Of a stretch of DNA of 52,225 bases, positions 10,167 through 19,926 are shown piece after piece (position 1 is the first letter of the stretch; each line of letters opens with the position of its first letter). Made by a program: the position numbers and the translations under genes. The notes under the pieces are model-generated. The model was not told the DNA's origin. It saw only the letters and a list, made by a program, of their open reading frames with translations, and made no database searches. Source of the DNA: Candidatus Muproteobacteria bacterium RBG_16_65_34 (GTDB taxonomy: Bacteria > Pseudomonadota > Gammaproteobacteria > Acidiferrobacterales > Sulfurifustaceae); contig MFSU01000024.1 of NCBI GenBank assembly GCA_001785115.1, positions 1 through 52,225 on the forward strand, in the 5' to 3' direction.

Positions 10167-10376
10167 TTATTTGGCGAGGGCGCGGATGTGCGAGGCCTGA
10201 GGGCCTTTGGGACCGTCCTGGACCTCGAATTCCACCGGTTGACCCTCCTTCAGGGTCTTGTACCCATCCATCTCGATGGCGGAATAGTGCGCAAACACAT
10301 CGTCCCCCCCGTCGCTGGGCGTGATGAAGCCGTATCCTTTACTGGAGTTAAACCACTTCACGGTGCCTGTCGTCAT
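10167..10376 (-). CDS. Cold-shock domain protein (CspA family)
   Basis: A 69-residue single cold-shock domain that binds single-stranded RNA and DNA. RNP1 is KGYGFI (residues 13-18) and RNP2 is VFAHYS (27-32). The N-terminus [18 protein letters not shown] is typical. It converges on icd and shares its terminator. The spacer to divergent clpS is 281 bp, leaving room for the long structured leader that cold-shock mRNAs of this family carry. CspA, CspC, CspD and CspE cannot be separated with confidence. Confidence 0.93.
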   Translation of the reverse strand: MTTGTVKWFNSSKGYGFITPSDGGDDVFAHYSAIEMDGYKTLKEGQPVEFEVQDGPKGPQASHIRALAK

Positions 10377-10657
10377 ACATCCCCCTGGTGCCGCGGCGCG
10401 ACCGCCGCGTGTTGCCCGAAAACAAATACCTTACCCTGCAAGTCGGACGCGGTATCCGGGTATCATCTTCATCCCGTTGTTTTCCGCAAGTCAAGCGTCG
10501 GAGCGTGCCCCCAACGGAGCGCACGCGGGAATTCACTCAAAATTCATGCCATATTTTCTGGGGTTGAAATTTTGCGCCGTGCTCGCACAATGACAGTAAA
10601 ATGACACTTTGCGAATAGTCCGGCGCCGAAAATTTTCGGTCTAACCTATTTTACGTC
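10377..10657. other. Divergent csp-clpS control region
   Basis: This gene-free spacer must hold the csp promoter and leader and the clpS promoter. Near csp there is a GC palindrome (CCGCGGCGCGACCGCCGCG at about 10391-10412). Near clpS there is an AT-rich stretch and a perfect 14-bp palindrome described separately. No repeat arrays occur here. Confidence 0.5.
10626..10639. promoter_or_regulatory. 14-bp perfect palindrome upstream of clpS
   Basis: CCGAAAATTTTCGG sits 18 nt before the clpS ATG in a spot where a ribosome binding site or operator would lie. No Shine-Dalgarno sequence is visible before clpS. It could be an operator half-site pair or a small hairpin in the leader; which is unknown. 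Confidence 0.4.
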
Positions 10658-10975
10658 ATGAGCGACAAGCAGCCCCGTCATCTCGAAGGCCCGGTGGTCC
10701 AGGAGACCAGGCCGAAGCTGCAGAAACCGCAGCTCTTTAAAGTAATCCTGCTTAATGACGACTATACTCCCATGGAATTCGTCGTCGCGGTGCTGGAGCG
10801 GTTTTTCTTCAAGAATCGGGAAGAGGCGACGCAGATCATGCTGCATGTGCACCAGAAGGGAATCGGGGTGTGCGGGGTGTACACCCGGGAGATCGCGGAG
10901 ACCAAAGTGCGCCAGGTGACCGCTTATGCCAAGGACCATCAACATCCCTTGCAGTGTGCCATGGAACCGGAATGA
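10658..10975 (+). CDS. clpS: ClpS, N-degron adaptor of ClpAP
   Basis: A 105-residue adaptor that binds proteins with Leu, Phe, Trp or Tyr at the N-terminus and hands them to ClpA. The ligand pocket residues are visible in [16 protein letters not shown] (Asn33, Asp34, Asp35, matching E. coli 34-36) and [15 protein letters not shown] flexible 25-residue N-terminal extension precedes the core. It stands directly before clpA (47 bp), as in E. coli. The same window also encodes the two transferases that create such N-degrons (bpt and aat). Confidence 0.97.
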   Translation: MSDKQPRHLEGPVVQETRPKLQKPQLFKVILLNDDYTPMEFVVAVLERFFFKNREEATQIMLHVHQKGIGVCGVYTREIAETKVRQVTAYAKDHQHPLQCAMEPE

Positions 10976-11022
10976 TTTTTGTATGGTATCCAGCTAAGGT
11001 GGGGTGACCCGGAGGCCGTGCC

Positions 11023-13308
11023 ATGTTGTCCCAGGAACTTGAATTTTCGCTGAACAGCGCCTTCCAGAACGCGCGCGAGAAGCGCCACGAGTTTATCACC
11101 GTGGAGCACCTGCTCGCGGCGTTGCTGGACAATCCTTCGGCCGCGCGCGTCGTCCGCGCCTGCGGCGGCAATGTCGAGGAGCTGCGCCGCAGCCTCAACG
11201 CCTTTCTCGATGAAAACGTCCCGAAGCTTCCGCCGAGCAGCAAAGTAGACACGCAGCCGACCATCGGTTTTCAGCGCGTGATCCAGCGCGCGGTGCTGCA
11301 CGTCCAGGGCGTGGGCAAGAAGGAGGTCACCGGCGCGAACGTGGTGGTCGCGATCTTCGGCGAGAAGGAATCGCACGCGGTGTACTTCCTGCACAAGCAG
11401 AACATCAGCCGTTTCGATGTCGTGAACTACATCTCGCACGGCATCTCCAAGGTGCCGGGCGAGGGTCAGGGCGAGCCGGCGGCCGCCGAGGAAGGCGAGG
11501 AGGGCGCGACCCCCGCCGAGAAGAGCCCGCTCGATGTCTTCACGGTGAATCTCAACGAGCAGGCGCGCCTCGGCAAGATCGATCCCCTCATCGGGCGCTC
11601 GCGCGAGGTCGAGCGCACCATCCAGGTGCTGTGCCGCCGGCGCAAGAACAATCCGCTGTTCGTGGGCGAGGCCGGCGTGGGCAAGACCGCGATCGCCGAA
11701 GGCCTGGCGAAGAAGATCATCGACGGCGAGGTGCCGGACGTGCTCGCCGCGAGCACCATCTACGCCCTCGACATGGGCGCGCTCCTCGCCGGCACCAAGT
11801 ACCGCGGCGACTTCGAGAAGCGCCTGAAGGCGGTGCTGCACCAGTTGAAGAAACAGGAGGGCGCGGTCCTGTTCATCGACGAGATCCACACGATCATCGG
11901 CGCCGGCGCGGCTTCGGGCGGGTCGATGGACGCCTCGAATCTGTTGAAGCCCGTGCTGTCCACGGGCGAGCTCAAGTGCATCGGCTCGACCACGTACCAG
12001 GAGTACCGCAACATCTTCGAGAAGGACCGGGCGCTGTCGCGCCGGTTCCAGAAGATCGACGTCACCGAGCCCTCGGTGGAAGAGGCGATCGAGATCCTCA
12101 AGGGGCTCAAGGCGCGCTTCGAGCAACACCACGGCGTGCGCTATACCCAGCAGGCGCTGCACAGCGCGGTCGAGCTCTCGCACCGCTTCATCAACGACCG
12201 CCATCTGCCGGACAAGGCGATCGACGTGATCGACGAGGCCGGCGCGAGCCAGCAGTTGCTGCCGGCCGCCAAGCGCAAGAAGACCATCGGCGTGCGCGAC
12301 ATCGAGGACATCGTCGCCAAGATTGCGCGTATCCCGCCCAAGAACGTCACCACCTCCGACCGCGAGGCCCTGAAGACCCTGGATCGGGACTTGAAGTCGG
12401 TCGTGTTCGGCCAGGGCGACGCGATCGACGCGCTCGTTACCTCGATCAAGCTCGCGCGCTCGGGGCTCGGGCATCCCGAAAAGCCGATCGGCTCCTATCT
12501 CTTTTCCGGTCCCACGGGTGTCGGCAAGACCGAGGTCACACGCCAGCTCGCCCGTATCCTCGGGCTCGAGCTCATCCGCTTCGACATGTCGGAGTACATG
12601 GAGCGACACACGATATCGCGCTTGATCGGCGCGCCGCCCGGGTATGTCGGCTTCGACCAGGGCGGGTTGCTCACCGAGGCGATCACCAAGCAGCCGCACT
12701 CGGTGCTGCTCCTGGACGAGATCGAGAAGGCGCATCCGGACGTGTTCAACCTGCTGTTGCAGGTCATGGATCACGGCACGCTCACCGACAACAACGGGCG
12801 CAAGGCCGACTTCCGCAACGTGATCGTGGTGATGACCACCAACGCCGGCGCCGAGCGGCTCTCGCGCACGAGCATGGGCTTCACCAAGCAGGACCTCGCG
12901 GGCGACGAAATGCAGGAGATCAAGCGCTTCTTCAGCCCCGAGTTCCGCAATCGCCTGGACGCGGTCATCCACTTCAAGCCGCTCGATGCGGCGACCATCA
13001 TCCACGTGGTGGACAAGTTCATCCTCGAGCTCGAGGCGCAGCTCATGGACAAGCACGTGACCGTCGAGCTCGATCAGGCCGCGCGGACCTGGCTCGCCAC
13101 GCACGGTTACGAACCCGCGATGGGCGCGCGCCCGATGGCGCGCCTCATCCAGGAGAAGGTCAAGAAGCCGCTTGCCGATGAGCTGCTGTTCGGCAAACTC
13201 TCCTCCGGCGGACACGTTAAAGTTTCCGGGGACGAATCCGGGCTGAAGTTCGAGTTCATCCCGCGCGCGGAAAGTCCGCAGCGCGCCGCGCAGACGGAAG
13301 AAGAGTAA
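11023..13308 (+). CDS. clpA: ClpA, ATPase subunit of the ClpAP protease
   Basis: A 761-residue AAA+ unfoldase (E. coli 758). Domains: Clp N-repeat at about 1-145, a charged linker with an Ala/Glu-rich stretch (about 146-165), D1 with Walker [10 protein letters not shown] near 215 and Walker [12 protein letters not shown], and D2 with Walker [10 protein letters not shown] near 496 and Walker [16 protein letters not shown]. It lacks the long coiled-coil middle domain of ClpB, which separates the two paralogues in this window. It feeds unfolded substrates to ClpP, which is not in the window. GGAGG lies 6 nt upstream of the ATG. Confidence 0.98.
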   Translation: MLSQELEFSLNSAFQNAREKRHEFITVEHLLAALLDNPSAARVVRACGGNVEELRRSLNAFLDENVPKLPPSSKVDTQPTIGFQRVIQRAVLHVQGVGKKEVTGANVVVAIFGEKESHAVYFLHKQNISRFDVVNYISHGISKVPGEGQGEPAAAEEGEEGATPAEKSPLDVFTVNLNEQARLGKIDPLIGRSREVERTIQVLCRRRKNNPLFVGEAGVGKTAIAEGLAKKIIDGEVPDVLAASTIYALDMGALLAGTKYRGDFEKRLKAVLHQLKKQEGAVLFIDEIHTIIGAGAASGGSMDASNLLKPVLSTGELKCIGSTTYQEYRNIFEKDRALSRRFQKIDVTEPSVEEAIEILKGLKARFEQHHGVRYTQQALHSAVELSHRFINDRHLPDKAIDVIDEAGASQQLLPAAKRKKTIGVRDIEDIVAKIARIPPKNVTTSDREALKTLDRDLKSVVFGQGDAIDALVTSIKLARSGLGHPEKPIGSYLFSGPTGVGKTEVTRQLARILGLELIRFDMSEYMERHTISRLIGAPPGYVGFDQGGLLTEAITKQPHSVLLLDEIEKAHPDVFNLLLQVMDHGTLTDNNGRKADFRNVIVVMTTNAGAERLSRTSMGFTKQDLAGDEMQEIKRFFSPEFRNRLDAVIHFKPLDAATIIHVVDKFILELEAQLMDKHVTVELDQAARTWLATHGYEPAMGARPMARLIQEKVKKPLADELLFGKLSSGGHVKVSGDESGLKFEFIPRAESPQRAAQTEEE

Positions 13309-13332
13309 ATCGGGAGCGGCCCCCGGCCTTAC

Positions 13333-13359
13333 AAAGCCCCGGACCCCCCGGGGCTTTTT
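13333..13359 (+). terminator. Rho-independent terminator after clpA
   Basis: AAAGCCCCGG pairs with CCGGGGCTTT around a C-rich loop and is followed by a T-run (TTTTTGTTTT). It lies 25 nt after the clpA stop. Confidence 0.9.
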
Positions 13360-13445
13360 GTTTTCTGAGGGAGGTTTTCGGCGCGCCGGCAGGCGGCTAA
13401 CGGATAGGCAAGGATCTACCGGGTGTAAGTCAAAGAAAGAAATTA

Positions 13446-13540
13446 GACAGGATTTACAGGATTAACAGGATTGGAAAAACAAGACTTGTGAACGGTTTTT
13501 TTTGATCTAATCCTGTAAATCCTGTTAATCCTGTCCATTC
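13446..13540. repeat. Family A inverted array
   Basis: Forward arm 13446-13473 (three ACAGGATT words), a loop with a T-tract, and reverse arm 13508-13540 ending CTGTCCATTC. It lies between the clpA terminator and the 3' end of infA, where E. coli has serW; no tRNA is found here. Confidence 0.85.
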
Positions 13541-13555
13541 GCCTTTCTTTGCGCC

Positions 13556-13774
13556 CTAACGCGCGCGGAAGGTGATGCGGCCCTTGGTGAGGTCGTAAGG
13601 CGTGAGTTGGACCGTGACGCGGTCGCCGGTCAAGATGCGGATGTAGTTCTTGCGCATCTTGCCGGAGATATGCGCGGTCACGATGTGGCCGTTTTCCAGT
13701 TTCACCCGGAACAGGGTATTGGGCAGCGTCTCCATGACGGTGCCTTCCATCTCGATGTGCTCTTCTTTCGCCAC
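13556..13774 (-). CDS. infA: Translation initiation factor IF-1
   Basis: A 72-residue S1/OB-fold protein, exactly the standard IF-1 length, which occupies the A site of the 30S subunit during initiation. The sequence [19 protein letters not shown] and [21 protein letters not shown], in parts, is nearly canonical. The GTG at 13772-13774 is chosen because it gives the universal N-terminus; longer in-frame starts add unrelated residues. It lies between clpA and bpt/aat, a conserved neighbourhood. Confidence 0.97.
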   Translation of the reverse strand: MAKEEHIEMEGTVMETLPNTLFRVKLENGHIVTAHISGKMRKNYIRILTGDRVTVQLTPYDLTKGRITFRAR

Positions 13775-13953
13775 GCTAGCCTCTTGAATGCCGGTATCGA
13801 ACATCCTGAGCGTATGCCGGGATGCGATTGGCGGCGTATCATGCCGTACTCGCCCGCGGGCGTAAAGCCGGAAAATCGTCGAGGTCGTCACCGTGGACCC
13901 GGCTTCGCCCGGCGCGGCGGTCCGTGGGCATCCGCCGCCGCCGGGATTGTCCT

Positions 13954-14673
13954 TCAGGATTCATGGGCCAGCGGCACCCAACTGCCGTTGCGGTAGGCCT
14001 CGAGCGGGCGGTAGTTTTCCTTGTAGGACATCTTGGGGCATTCCCGGATGAGATAGCCGAGATACAACCACGGGAGCTTGAGCTTCGCCGCCTGCGCGAT
14101 CTGCCACAGCACCGCGTACACGCCGAGCCCGCGCGCCGTTTCCTCCGGGTCGAAGAAGGTGTACACCGCCGAAAGCCCCTCGGGCAGGTGATCCACCACC
14201 GCGACACAGAGCAGGCGCTCCGCGAGGCGCATCTCGTAGAACACCGTGTCGACCTGGCGGCTGAAAAGGAAGTTGAGGTATTTCTGGGGGTCGGGGTCGT
14301 CCATCCCGCCGCCGGGGTGGCGCTGCTCCTGATACCGCAGATAGAGGTCGAAATGTTCCTGATCGTAGACCGGGGCGCGCGCCCGCACGGCGAGGTCCTG
14401 GTTGCGCCGCCAGATGCGCCGCTGGCCGCGGTCGGGCGCGAAGCGCGCCGTCGGCACGCGCACCGGGATACAGGCGTCGCAATCGCGACAGTGCGGGCGG
14501 TAGACGAGATCGCCGCTGCGGCGGAAGCCTTGGCGCATGAACGCGGCGTAGCGCTCGCTGTCGAGCCGCGCGCGCGGATCGATGAAGAGCGAGGTCGCCA
14601 CCCGCCCCGGCAGATAGCTGCACGGGTGCGGCATGGAGAGGAACATCTCCGGCGTTTTCTGCTGGCGGGTCAT
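13954..14673 (-). CDS. bpt: Aspartate/glutamate leucyltransferase (Bpt)
   Basis: A 239-residue relative of eukaryotic arginyltransferase ATE1. Bpt adds Leu from Leu-tRNA to proteins with N-terminal Asp or Glu, producing a ClpS ligand. The family's cysteine block is visible as [17 protein letters not shown], and the GNAT-like C-terminal half includes [20 protein letters not shown] and [20 protein letters not shown], in parts. The start at ATG 14671-14673 lies 4 nt after the aat stop, so aat and bpt form an operon. A longer frame continuing upstream is a shadow over aat. Confidence 0.95.
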   Translation of the reverse strand: MTRQQKTPEMFLSMPHPCSYLPGRVATSLFIDPRARLDSERYAAFMRQGFRRSGDLVYRPHCRDCDACIPVRVPTARFAPDRGQRRIWRRNQDLAVRARAPVYDQEHFDLYLRYQEQRHPGGGMDDPDPQKYLNFLFSRQVDTVFYEMRLAERLLCVAVVDHLPEGLSAVYTFFDPEETARGLGVYAVLWQIAQAAKLKLPWLYLGYLIRECPKMSYKENYRPLEAYRNGSWVPLAHES

Positions 14674-14677
14674 ACGG

Positions 14678-15385
14678 TCAACACACCTGCATATCGGGAT
14701 CGAAGCGCCACGGGCCGCGGCGCTCGGGCGTCGCGAGCCCCGCGGCGAGCAGACCGAGAAACGCGCGCCGGCGGATCTCCTCGGCGCCCAGACTGAAAAG
14801 ATGCGCCGACGGGAGCTGACAGTCAATGAGCGTAAACCCCCACTTTTCGAGCTGCCGCACGAGATGCGCGAACGCGACTTTGGAGGCGTCCGGCGCGCGC
14901 GCAAACATGGACTCGCCGAAGAACACCCCGCCCAGGGCCACACCGTACAGCCCGCCGACCAGCTCGCCCGCGCGCCAGGCTTCCACCGAGTGCGCGTAGC
15001 CGAGCTCATGCAGGCGCGTGTAGGCATCGAGCATCTCCGGCGTGATCCAAGTGCCGCCCGCGGGGCTCTTGGGCCGAGGCGCGGCGCAGGCCTCGATCAC
15101 CACGCGAAAGCGCGTATCGAGCGTCACCGCGTAGACCCCGCGGCGCAGGGTGTTGCGCAGGCTGCGGGAGATCTTGAGCTTGGGCGGGAACAGCACCGCG
15201 CGCGGATCCGGCGACCACCAGAGGATCGGCTGGCCCTCGTTGTACCAGGGGAAGATCCCGCAGCGGTAGGCCTCGAGCAGCCGCGCGGCGCGCAGATCGC
15301 CACCCACGGCGAGCAGCCCCTCGGGCGAGGCGAGCTCGACCGGCGGAAAGCGCAGGTCCTCGGTGTCGGGGCTCAGTAAGAACAT
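14678..15385 (-). CDS. aat: Leucyl/phenylalanyl-tRNA-protein transferase (Aat)
   Basis: A 235-residue enzyme (E. coli 234) that adds Leu or Phe to proteins with N-terminal Lys or Arg. Characteristic blocks: [39 protein letters not shown], and [20 protein letters not shown]. The ATG at 15383-15385 is preferred over a TTG four codons earlier because it matches the family start (MFLLSPD). First gene of an aat-bpt operon. Its leader region holds families J and I. Confidence 0.96.
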   Translation of the reverse strand: MFLLSPDTEDLRFPPVELASPEGLLAVGGDLRAARLLEAYRCGIFPWYNEGQPILWWSPDPRAVLFPPKLKISRSLRNTLRRGVYAVTLDTRFRVVIEACAAPRPKSPAGGTWITPEMLDAYTRLHELGYAHSVEAWRAGELVGGLYGVALGGVFFGESMFARAPDASKVAFAHLVRQLEKWGFTLIDCQLPSAHLFSLGAEEIRRRAFLGLLAAGLATPERRGPWRFDPDMQVC

Positions 15386-15402
15386 CGCTATCGGCAATAA
15401 GC

Positions 15403-15481
15403 AGTGAGGGGTCAGGGGTCGGGGATCAGGGGTCAGATCGAAACCCGAAACTTGAAACTTTGAACTTTGAACTTTGAACTG
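15403..15481. repeat. Composite of family J and family I heptad arrays
   Basis: 15403-15436 repeats GGGGTCA-type words with period 7. 15450-15481 repeats AACTTTG with period 7 three to four times. The two runs sit side by side between the tolC stop and the aat start and are not mutually complementary. Confidence 0.8.
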
Positions 15482-15486
15482 CGAAT

Positions 15487-16794
15487 TCAGTGCGCCAGGA
15501 GGCGGTTGGTGTCTTCGAGGTCCTGCTCGGTCAAGATGCCGGCCGCGGCCTTGAGGCGCAGGCGGCTCACGAGGTGGTCGTAGCGCGACTGCGAGAGATC
15601 GCGCCTGGCGCGGAAGAGCTCGCGCTGCGAGTTGAGCACGTCCACGCCCGTGCGCACGCCGCGCTCGTAGCCCAGGACCGTCGATTCGAGCGCCCGCTGG
15701 TTCGAGGCGTGCGCCCGCTCGATCGCCCGCACGCGCGCCGCGCCGCTGGTGACGGCGAGATAGGCCTCGCGCGCCTGTTGCGCCGCCTGGCGCCTCGCCT
15801 GGTCCAGCCGCTGCTCGGCCTCGTCGAGCCGCGCGGCGGTCTCGCGCACCTTGGAGGAGATATTGCCGCCCTGGTAGAGCGGCATCTGAAAGAGCAGCCC
15901 CACCTGGTTTGCGGTGCTCTCGACCGGCGTGCCGAAGGTGCTGCCGCCGGCGTCGGTGTAGGTGCGCGCGGCGGTGAGGTCGAGCGTGGGGTAATGCCCG
16001 CCGCGGCTTTTTTCGAACTCTTCCCGGGCGATCGCCACCGCCTGCTCCTGGGATTTGACGCGCGGCCCCTCCTGCGCCGTGGCGGCCCAGCGCTCCGCAT
16101 CCGCCGGCTCGGGCAAGCCCAGATCGAGCCGCGCCACGAGCGGCGCGAGCGCGGTCGGGGCCTCGCCGACGATCGCGCGCAGCGCCTCGCGCCGCACCTC
16201 GAGCTCGCTGGCCGCGGCGATCTCCTGCGCCTGCGCGGTGTCGTACCGCGCCTCGGCCTCGTGCACGTCGATGCGGGTGGCGACGCCCACGGCGAAGTTG
16301 CGCCGCGCCAGCGCGAGCAGCTTGCCGACGGCCTCCTTCTCCGCGACGGCCGTCTCGTGCGCCTCCTGCGCCGCGAGCACGCCGAAGTACGCCTGCGCCG
16401 CGCGCAACGCGAGGTCCTGGCGCGCACCGGCGAGATCGAGCTCCGCCTGAGCGGCGCCGGACTGGCCCTTGGCGTACTCGGCGAGATTCTGCTTGCGGTA
16501 GAGCGGCTGCGTGAGCGTGAGGCTGTAGGAGTCGGTGCGATAGTTAAACGTGTTGTTGACGGTCGGGGTCTTGAGCGCGAGATCGGTTTCCGTCGTCGCG
16601 GCGGAAAGACCCAGCGTCGGCAACAGTTGTGCGCGGCCCTGCGGCGCGCGCTCGATGCCGGCGCGATAGGCCGCGCGCGCCGCGGCCCAGGACGCATCGC
16701 GCTCCAGCGCCTGGCGGAAGACATCGAGCAGATCGGTCGCCGGCGCCGCACTACTCGCGGCAAGCAGCAGCCCGAAGAGGAGCAGGCGTTTCAT
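15487..16794 (-). CDS. TolC-family outer-membrane channel (RND operon)
   Basis: A 435-residue outer-membrane factor with a 19-residue signal peptide ([16 protein letters not shown]). Two long repeats of alternating helix and strand fit the TolC fold: first half with [13 protein letters not shown] and [10 protein letters not shown], second half with [13 protein letters not shown] and [13 protein letters not shown]. It would form the exit duct of the RND pump encoded just upstream (12 bp gap). Last gene of tetR-adaptor-RND-tolC. Whether it matches TolC itself or a dedicated paralogue cannot be told. Confidence 0.92.
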   Translation of the reverse strand: MKRLLLFGLLLAASSAAPATDLLDVFRQALERDASWAAARAAYRAGIERAPQGRAQLLPTLGLSAATTETDLALKTPTVNNTFNYRTDSYSLTLTQPLYRKQNLAEYAKGQSGAAQAELDLAGARQDLALRAAQAYFGVLAAQEAHETAVAEKEAVGKLLALARRNFAVGVATRIDVHEAEARYDTAQAQEIAAASELEVRREALRAIVGEAPTALAPLVARLDLGLPEPADAERWAATAQEGPRVKSQEQAVAIAREEFEKSRGGHYPTLDLTAARTYTDAGGSTFGTPVESTANQVGLLFQMPLYQGGNISSKVRETAARLDEAEQRLDQARRQAAQQAREAYLAVTSGAARVRAIERAHASNQRALESTVLGYERGVRTGVDVLNSQRELFRARRDLSQSRYDHLVSRLRLKAAAGILTEQDLEDTNRLLAH

Positions 16795-16806
16795 GGCGCG
16801 GGATTC

Positions 16807-19800
16807 CTAGCGGCGTCCGATCCGGGGGAGCTTGTTGCGCCAGGCGAGGCGCGCCGGCGCGGCCGCGGGCGCCGCGCGGCGGCGCGCGCGCGCGTTCTCC
16901 ACCAGTGAGTACACCGCCGGCACCACGACGAGCGTCAGCAGGGTGGAGGAGATCATGCCGCCCATGACCACCAGTGCCAGCGGGCGGTTGCTTTCGACGC
17001 CGGGCCCGAGCCCGATCACGGCCGGCGTCATGGCGGCGATCACGGTGAGCGAGGTGATGAGCACCGGCCGCATCCGGTGCGGGCAGGCCTCGCTCAGGGC
17101 GTCGTCGATGCTTCGGCCCTGGGCGCGATACTGATTGGTGAGATCGACCAGCAGAATCGAGTTCTTGGCCACGAGACCCATCAGCAGGATCATGCCGATC
17201 ATGGAGAAGAGGTTGAGCGTTATGTCGGGGACCCACAGCGACGCGACCCACAGCGCCGCCACCCCGCCGATGACGGCGAGCGGCTGCGCCAGCATCACCA
17301 CGAGCGGCTGCAGCAGCGAGTTGAACTGGCTGGCGAGCACCATGTAGATCATGACGAGCGCGAGGCTGAAGGCGAAGACCACGTAGCCCCCGGTCTTGCG
17401 GAACTCCTCGGCCTGGCCGAGGTAGGCGATCGAGTAGCCGGGCGGCAGGATCTCGGCGGCGATGCGGTTCACCGCCGCCGTGGCGTCACCCAGCGGCAGC
17501 CCCTCGAGCGCGCCGAAGACCAGGCTCGCGTACTGGCGGTCGCGGCGCGTGATTACGGCGGGCCCGAGGCCCTCCTGCGCCTTGACCAGGGTGTCGAGCC
17601 GCACCAGCTCGCCGCTGCGGTTGCGCACGTACAGCTTCTTGATGACGTCCGCGCTCGTGCGCGCGCCGGGCTCGATCTGGACCCGGATGTCGTAGCGCTT
17701 GGCGCCGTCGCGGAACTGCGCGATGTCCACGCCGCTCGTCATGAGGCCGAGCGTCTGCGCGATGTCGGCGGCCGAGAGGCCGAGCTGCGCGGCGCGCTCG
17801 CGGTCGAGCGTCAGGCGCAGCTCGGGGAGGTTGAGCTTCAAATCCTTGTCGAGCTTGGCGATGCCGGAGATCTGCCCGAGCCGCTCGATCATCTGGTTGG
17901 TGAGCTCATCGAGACTTCTCAGGTCCTCGCCCTTGATGGCGAACTGCAGCGGCTCGCCGCGCTGGCCGCCGATGGGCGAGATATTCGCGGGGAAGGCGAG
18001 CACGCCGGTCACTTGGGTGAGCTCGCGCCGCAGCTCCTTCATGATGTCGGCCTGCGCGCGCTTGCGCTCCCCGCGGTCGACGAGCCGCACGAACGTGCGC
18101 GCGGTCGTCACCTGGCCGACCTCGCCGAGGCCGACGGCGGAGAAGTAGCTGTACACCTCGGGCCGCTTGCCCACGATCGCCTCGATCTCGGCGAGCTTGG
18201 CGCTCGTGTACTCGAGGTTCGCGCCGAGCGGCGCCTGCGTCATGATCATGAAGCGCGACTCGTCCTCCTCCGGCACGAACGACTTGCCGACGTACGCGAA
18301 CGGGAAGTAGCTGAGCGAGACGATCGCCACCGCCGCAAACACCACCGCCCAACGGTGGGCGAGGGCGAGACGCAGCAGCGCGCGGTAACCGCGCTCGAGA
18401 CCCGCGAACGCGCCTTCCAGGAACCGGTAGACCGGCCCGTGCGTCGCCGGCAGCTCCAGGAAGCGCGCGCACAGCATGGGCGTGAGCGTGAGCGACACCC
18501 ACAGCGAGACGAGCACGCCGATGGTCACGACCAGCGCAAACGAGGCGAGGAAGCGACCGAGAATCCCGGTGATGAAGGCGACCGGCAGGAAGATCGACAC
18601 CAGCGTCAGCGTCGAGGCGAGCACGGCGAAGATCACCTGGTTCGAGCCTGCGACCGCGGCCTTCTCCTTCTCCTCGCGCTGCTCCTCGCGGTGGCGGAAG
18701 ATGTTCTCGAGCACCACGATCGCGTCGTCGACGACCACGCCGATGAGCAGCAGCAGCCCGAGCAGGGTGATCTTGTTCAGGGTGTAGCCGGCGAAATACA
18801 TCGCGGCGAAGGTCGCCATGAGCGACACCGGGATGGCGGTGGCGATTATCAGCGTCGAGCGTCCGCTCTTCAGGAACAGGAACACCATGAGCGCGGCGAA
18901 GAACGTCCCGAGAAACAGGTGCTCGATCAGCGCGTCGACCGACTGGCGGATGCTGATGGAGTCGTCCGAGGAGTAGCGGATATCGAGTCCCGGCGGCAGA
19001 TTCGGCCGGATCTCTTTTTCCACGCGCTCCTTCACGCGGTCGACGACCGCCACCGTGTTGGCGTCGCTCGCCTTGACCACGCCGAGACCCACCGCCGGTT
19101 CGCCCTTGTAGCGCGCGAGCTTGCGCGCATCCTCCAGCCCGTCCTCGAGGCGCGCCACGTCCTTCAGGTAGATCGGCGCGCCCTGGCGGTAGGCGACGAT
19201 CAGGCCGTTCAGGTCGCCGACCTTGTCGTACTCGGCGTCGAACTTGATGAGCCACTCGCGGCTGCGGCTGTCGATGAAGCCCGCCGGCTGCTTGAGGTGC
19301 TCGCGCGTGACGGCGGTGGCGACGTCGTTGGGCGTGAGCTCGTAGGCCCGCAGCCGCTCGGGGTCGAGCCAGATGCGGATGGTGCGCTTGACCTGGCCGC
19401 CGATCAGCACGTCACCCACGCCGGTCACGGTCTCGATGCGCGGCTTGATGACCTCATCGGCGTAGCGGTTGAGCTCCTGGATCGTGCGGTCGCCGGTGAG
19501 CGCGACCCACAGCACCGCGGTTGCGCCCGCCTCGACCTTGCGGACCACGGGGGGATCGGCGTCCTTGGGCAGCAGCTTGAGGATGCTGTCCACCTTGGCC
19601 TTCGCCTCCTGGTAGGCCACGTCGACGTTCTTCTCCAGTTCGAACTCGATGTTCACGACCGAGGCGCCGAGGGAGGAGCTCGATATGATGGACTTGACGC
19701 CCGGGACCTGGTTCACCACTTCCTCGACGATGTCGGTGATGTTCTGGTCCACGATGTCGGGGTCGGCGCCCTTCATCGTGGTGATGACCGCGACGAACGG

Positions 19801-19926
19801 AAACTCGATCTTCGGGAACTTGTCGAGGCCGAGCCGCATAAAGCTGATCACGCCGAACAGGATGAGCATGATGCTCACCATCAGCGTGAGGATGTGCCGG
19901 CGTATGGAAAATTCTGGCAGCGTCAC
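16807..19926 (-). CDS. RND efflux pump, HAE1 (AcrB-like) permease
   Basis: A 1039-residue inner-membrane drug/proton antiporter with the usual 12 transmembrane segments and two large periplasmic loops. The proton-relay aspartates are in GVVVDDAIVVLEN (TM4) and the partner Lys in MGLVAKNSILLVD (TM10). The N-terminus MTLPEFSIRRHILTLMVSI and GADPDIVDQNITDIVEEVV are typical of the HAE1 subgroup rather than heavy-metal CzcA pumps. Its start overlaps the adaptor stop (ATGA), and tolC follows by 12 bp. Regulated with tetR. Substrate unknown. Confidence 0.95.
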   Translation of the reverse strand: MTLPEFSIRRHILTLMVSIMLILFGVISFMRLGLDKFPKIEFPFVAVITTMKGADPDIVDQNITDIVEEVVNQVPGVKSIISSSSLGASVVNIEFELEKNVDVAYQEAKAKVDSILKLLPKDADPPVVRKVEAGATAVLWVALTGDRTIQELNRYADEVIKPRIETVTGVGDVLIGGQVKRTIRIWLDPERLRAYELTPNDVATAVTREHLKQPAGFIDSRSREWLIKFDAEYDKVGDLNGLIVAYRQGAPIYLKDVARLEDGLEDARKLARYKGEPAVGLGVVKASDANTVAVVDRVKERVEKEIRPNLPPGLDIRYSSDDSISIRQSVDALIEHLFLGTFFAALMVFLFLKSGRSTLIIATAIPVSLMATFAAMYFAGYTLNKITLLGLLLLIGVVVDDAIVVLENIFRHREEQREEKEKAAVAGSNQVIFAVLASTLTLVSIFLPVAFITGILGRFLASFALVVTIGVLVSLWVSLTLTPMLCARFLELPATHGPVYRFLEGAFAGLERGYRALLRLALAHRWAVVFAAVAIVSLSYFPFAYVGKSFVPEEDESRFMIMTQAPLGANLEYTSAKLAEIEAIVGKRPEVYSYFSAVGLGEVGQVTTARTFVRLVDRGERKRAQADIMKELRRELTQVTGVLAFPANISPIGGQRGEPLQFAIKGEDLRSLDELTNQMIERLGQISGIAKLDKDLKLNLPELRLTLDRERAAQLGLSAADIAQTLGLMTSGVDIAQFRDGAKRYDIRVQIEPGARTSADVIKKLYVRNRSGELVRLDTLVKAQEGLGPAVITRRDRQYASLVFGALEGLPLGDATAAVNRIAAEILPPGYSIAYLGQAEEFRKTGGYVVFAFSLALVMIYMVLASQFNSLLQPLVVMLAQPLAVIGGVAALWVASLWVPDITLNLFSMIGMILLMGLVAKNSILLVDLTNQYRAQGRSIDDALSEACPHRMRPVLITSLTVIAAMTPAVIGLGPGVESNRPLALVVMGGMISSTLLTLVVVPAVYSLVENARARRRAAPAAAPARLAWRNKLPRIGRR

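Noticed and set aside
10939-13215. Leftward open frame of about 758 codons opposite clpA
   Set aside because: It is an antisense shadow of a clear AAA+ gene, with low-complexity composition and no motifs.
13309-13555. A tRNA-Ser (serW) between clpA and infA as in E. coli
   Set aside because: The spacer holds a terminator and a family A array only. No cloverleaf with CCA-type acceptor stem could be found.
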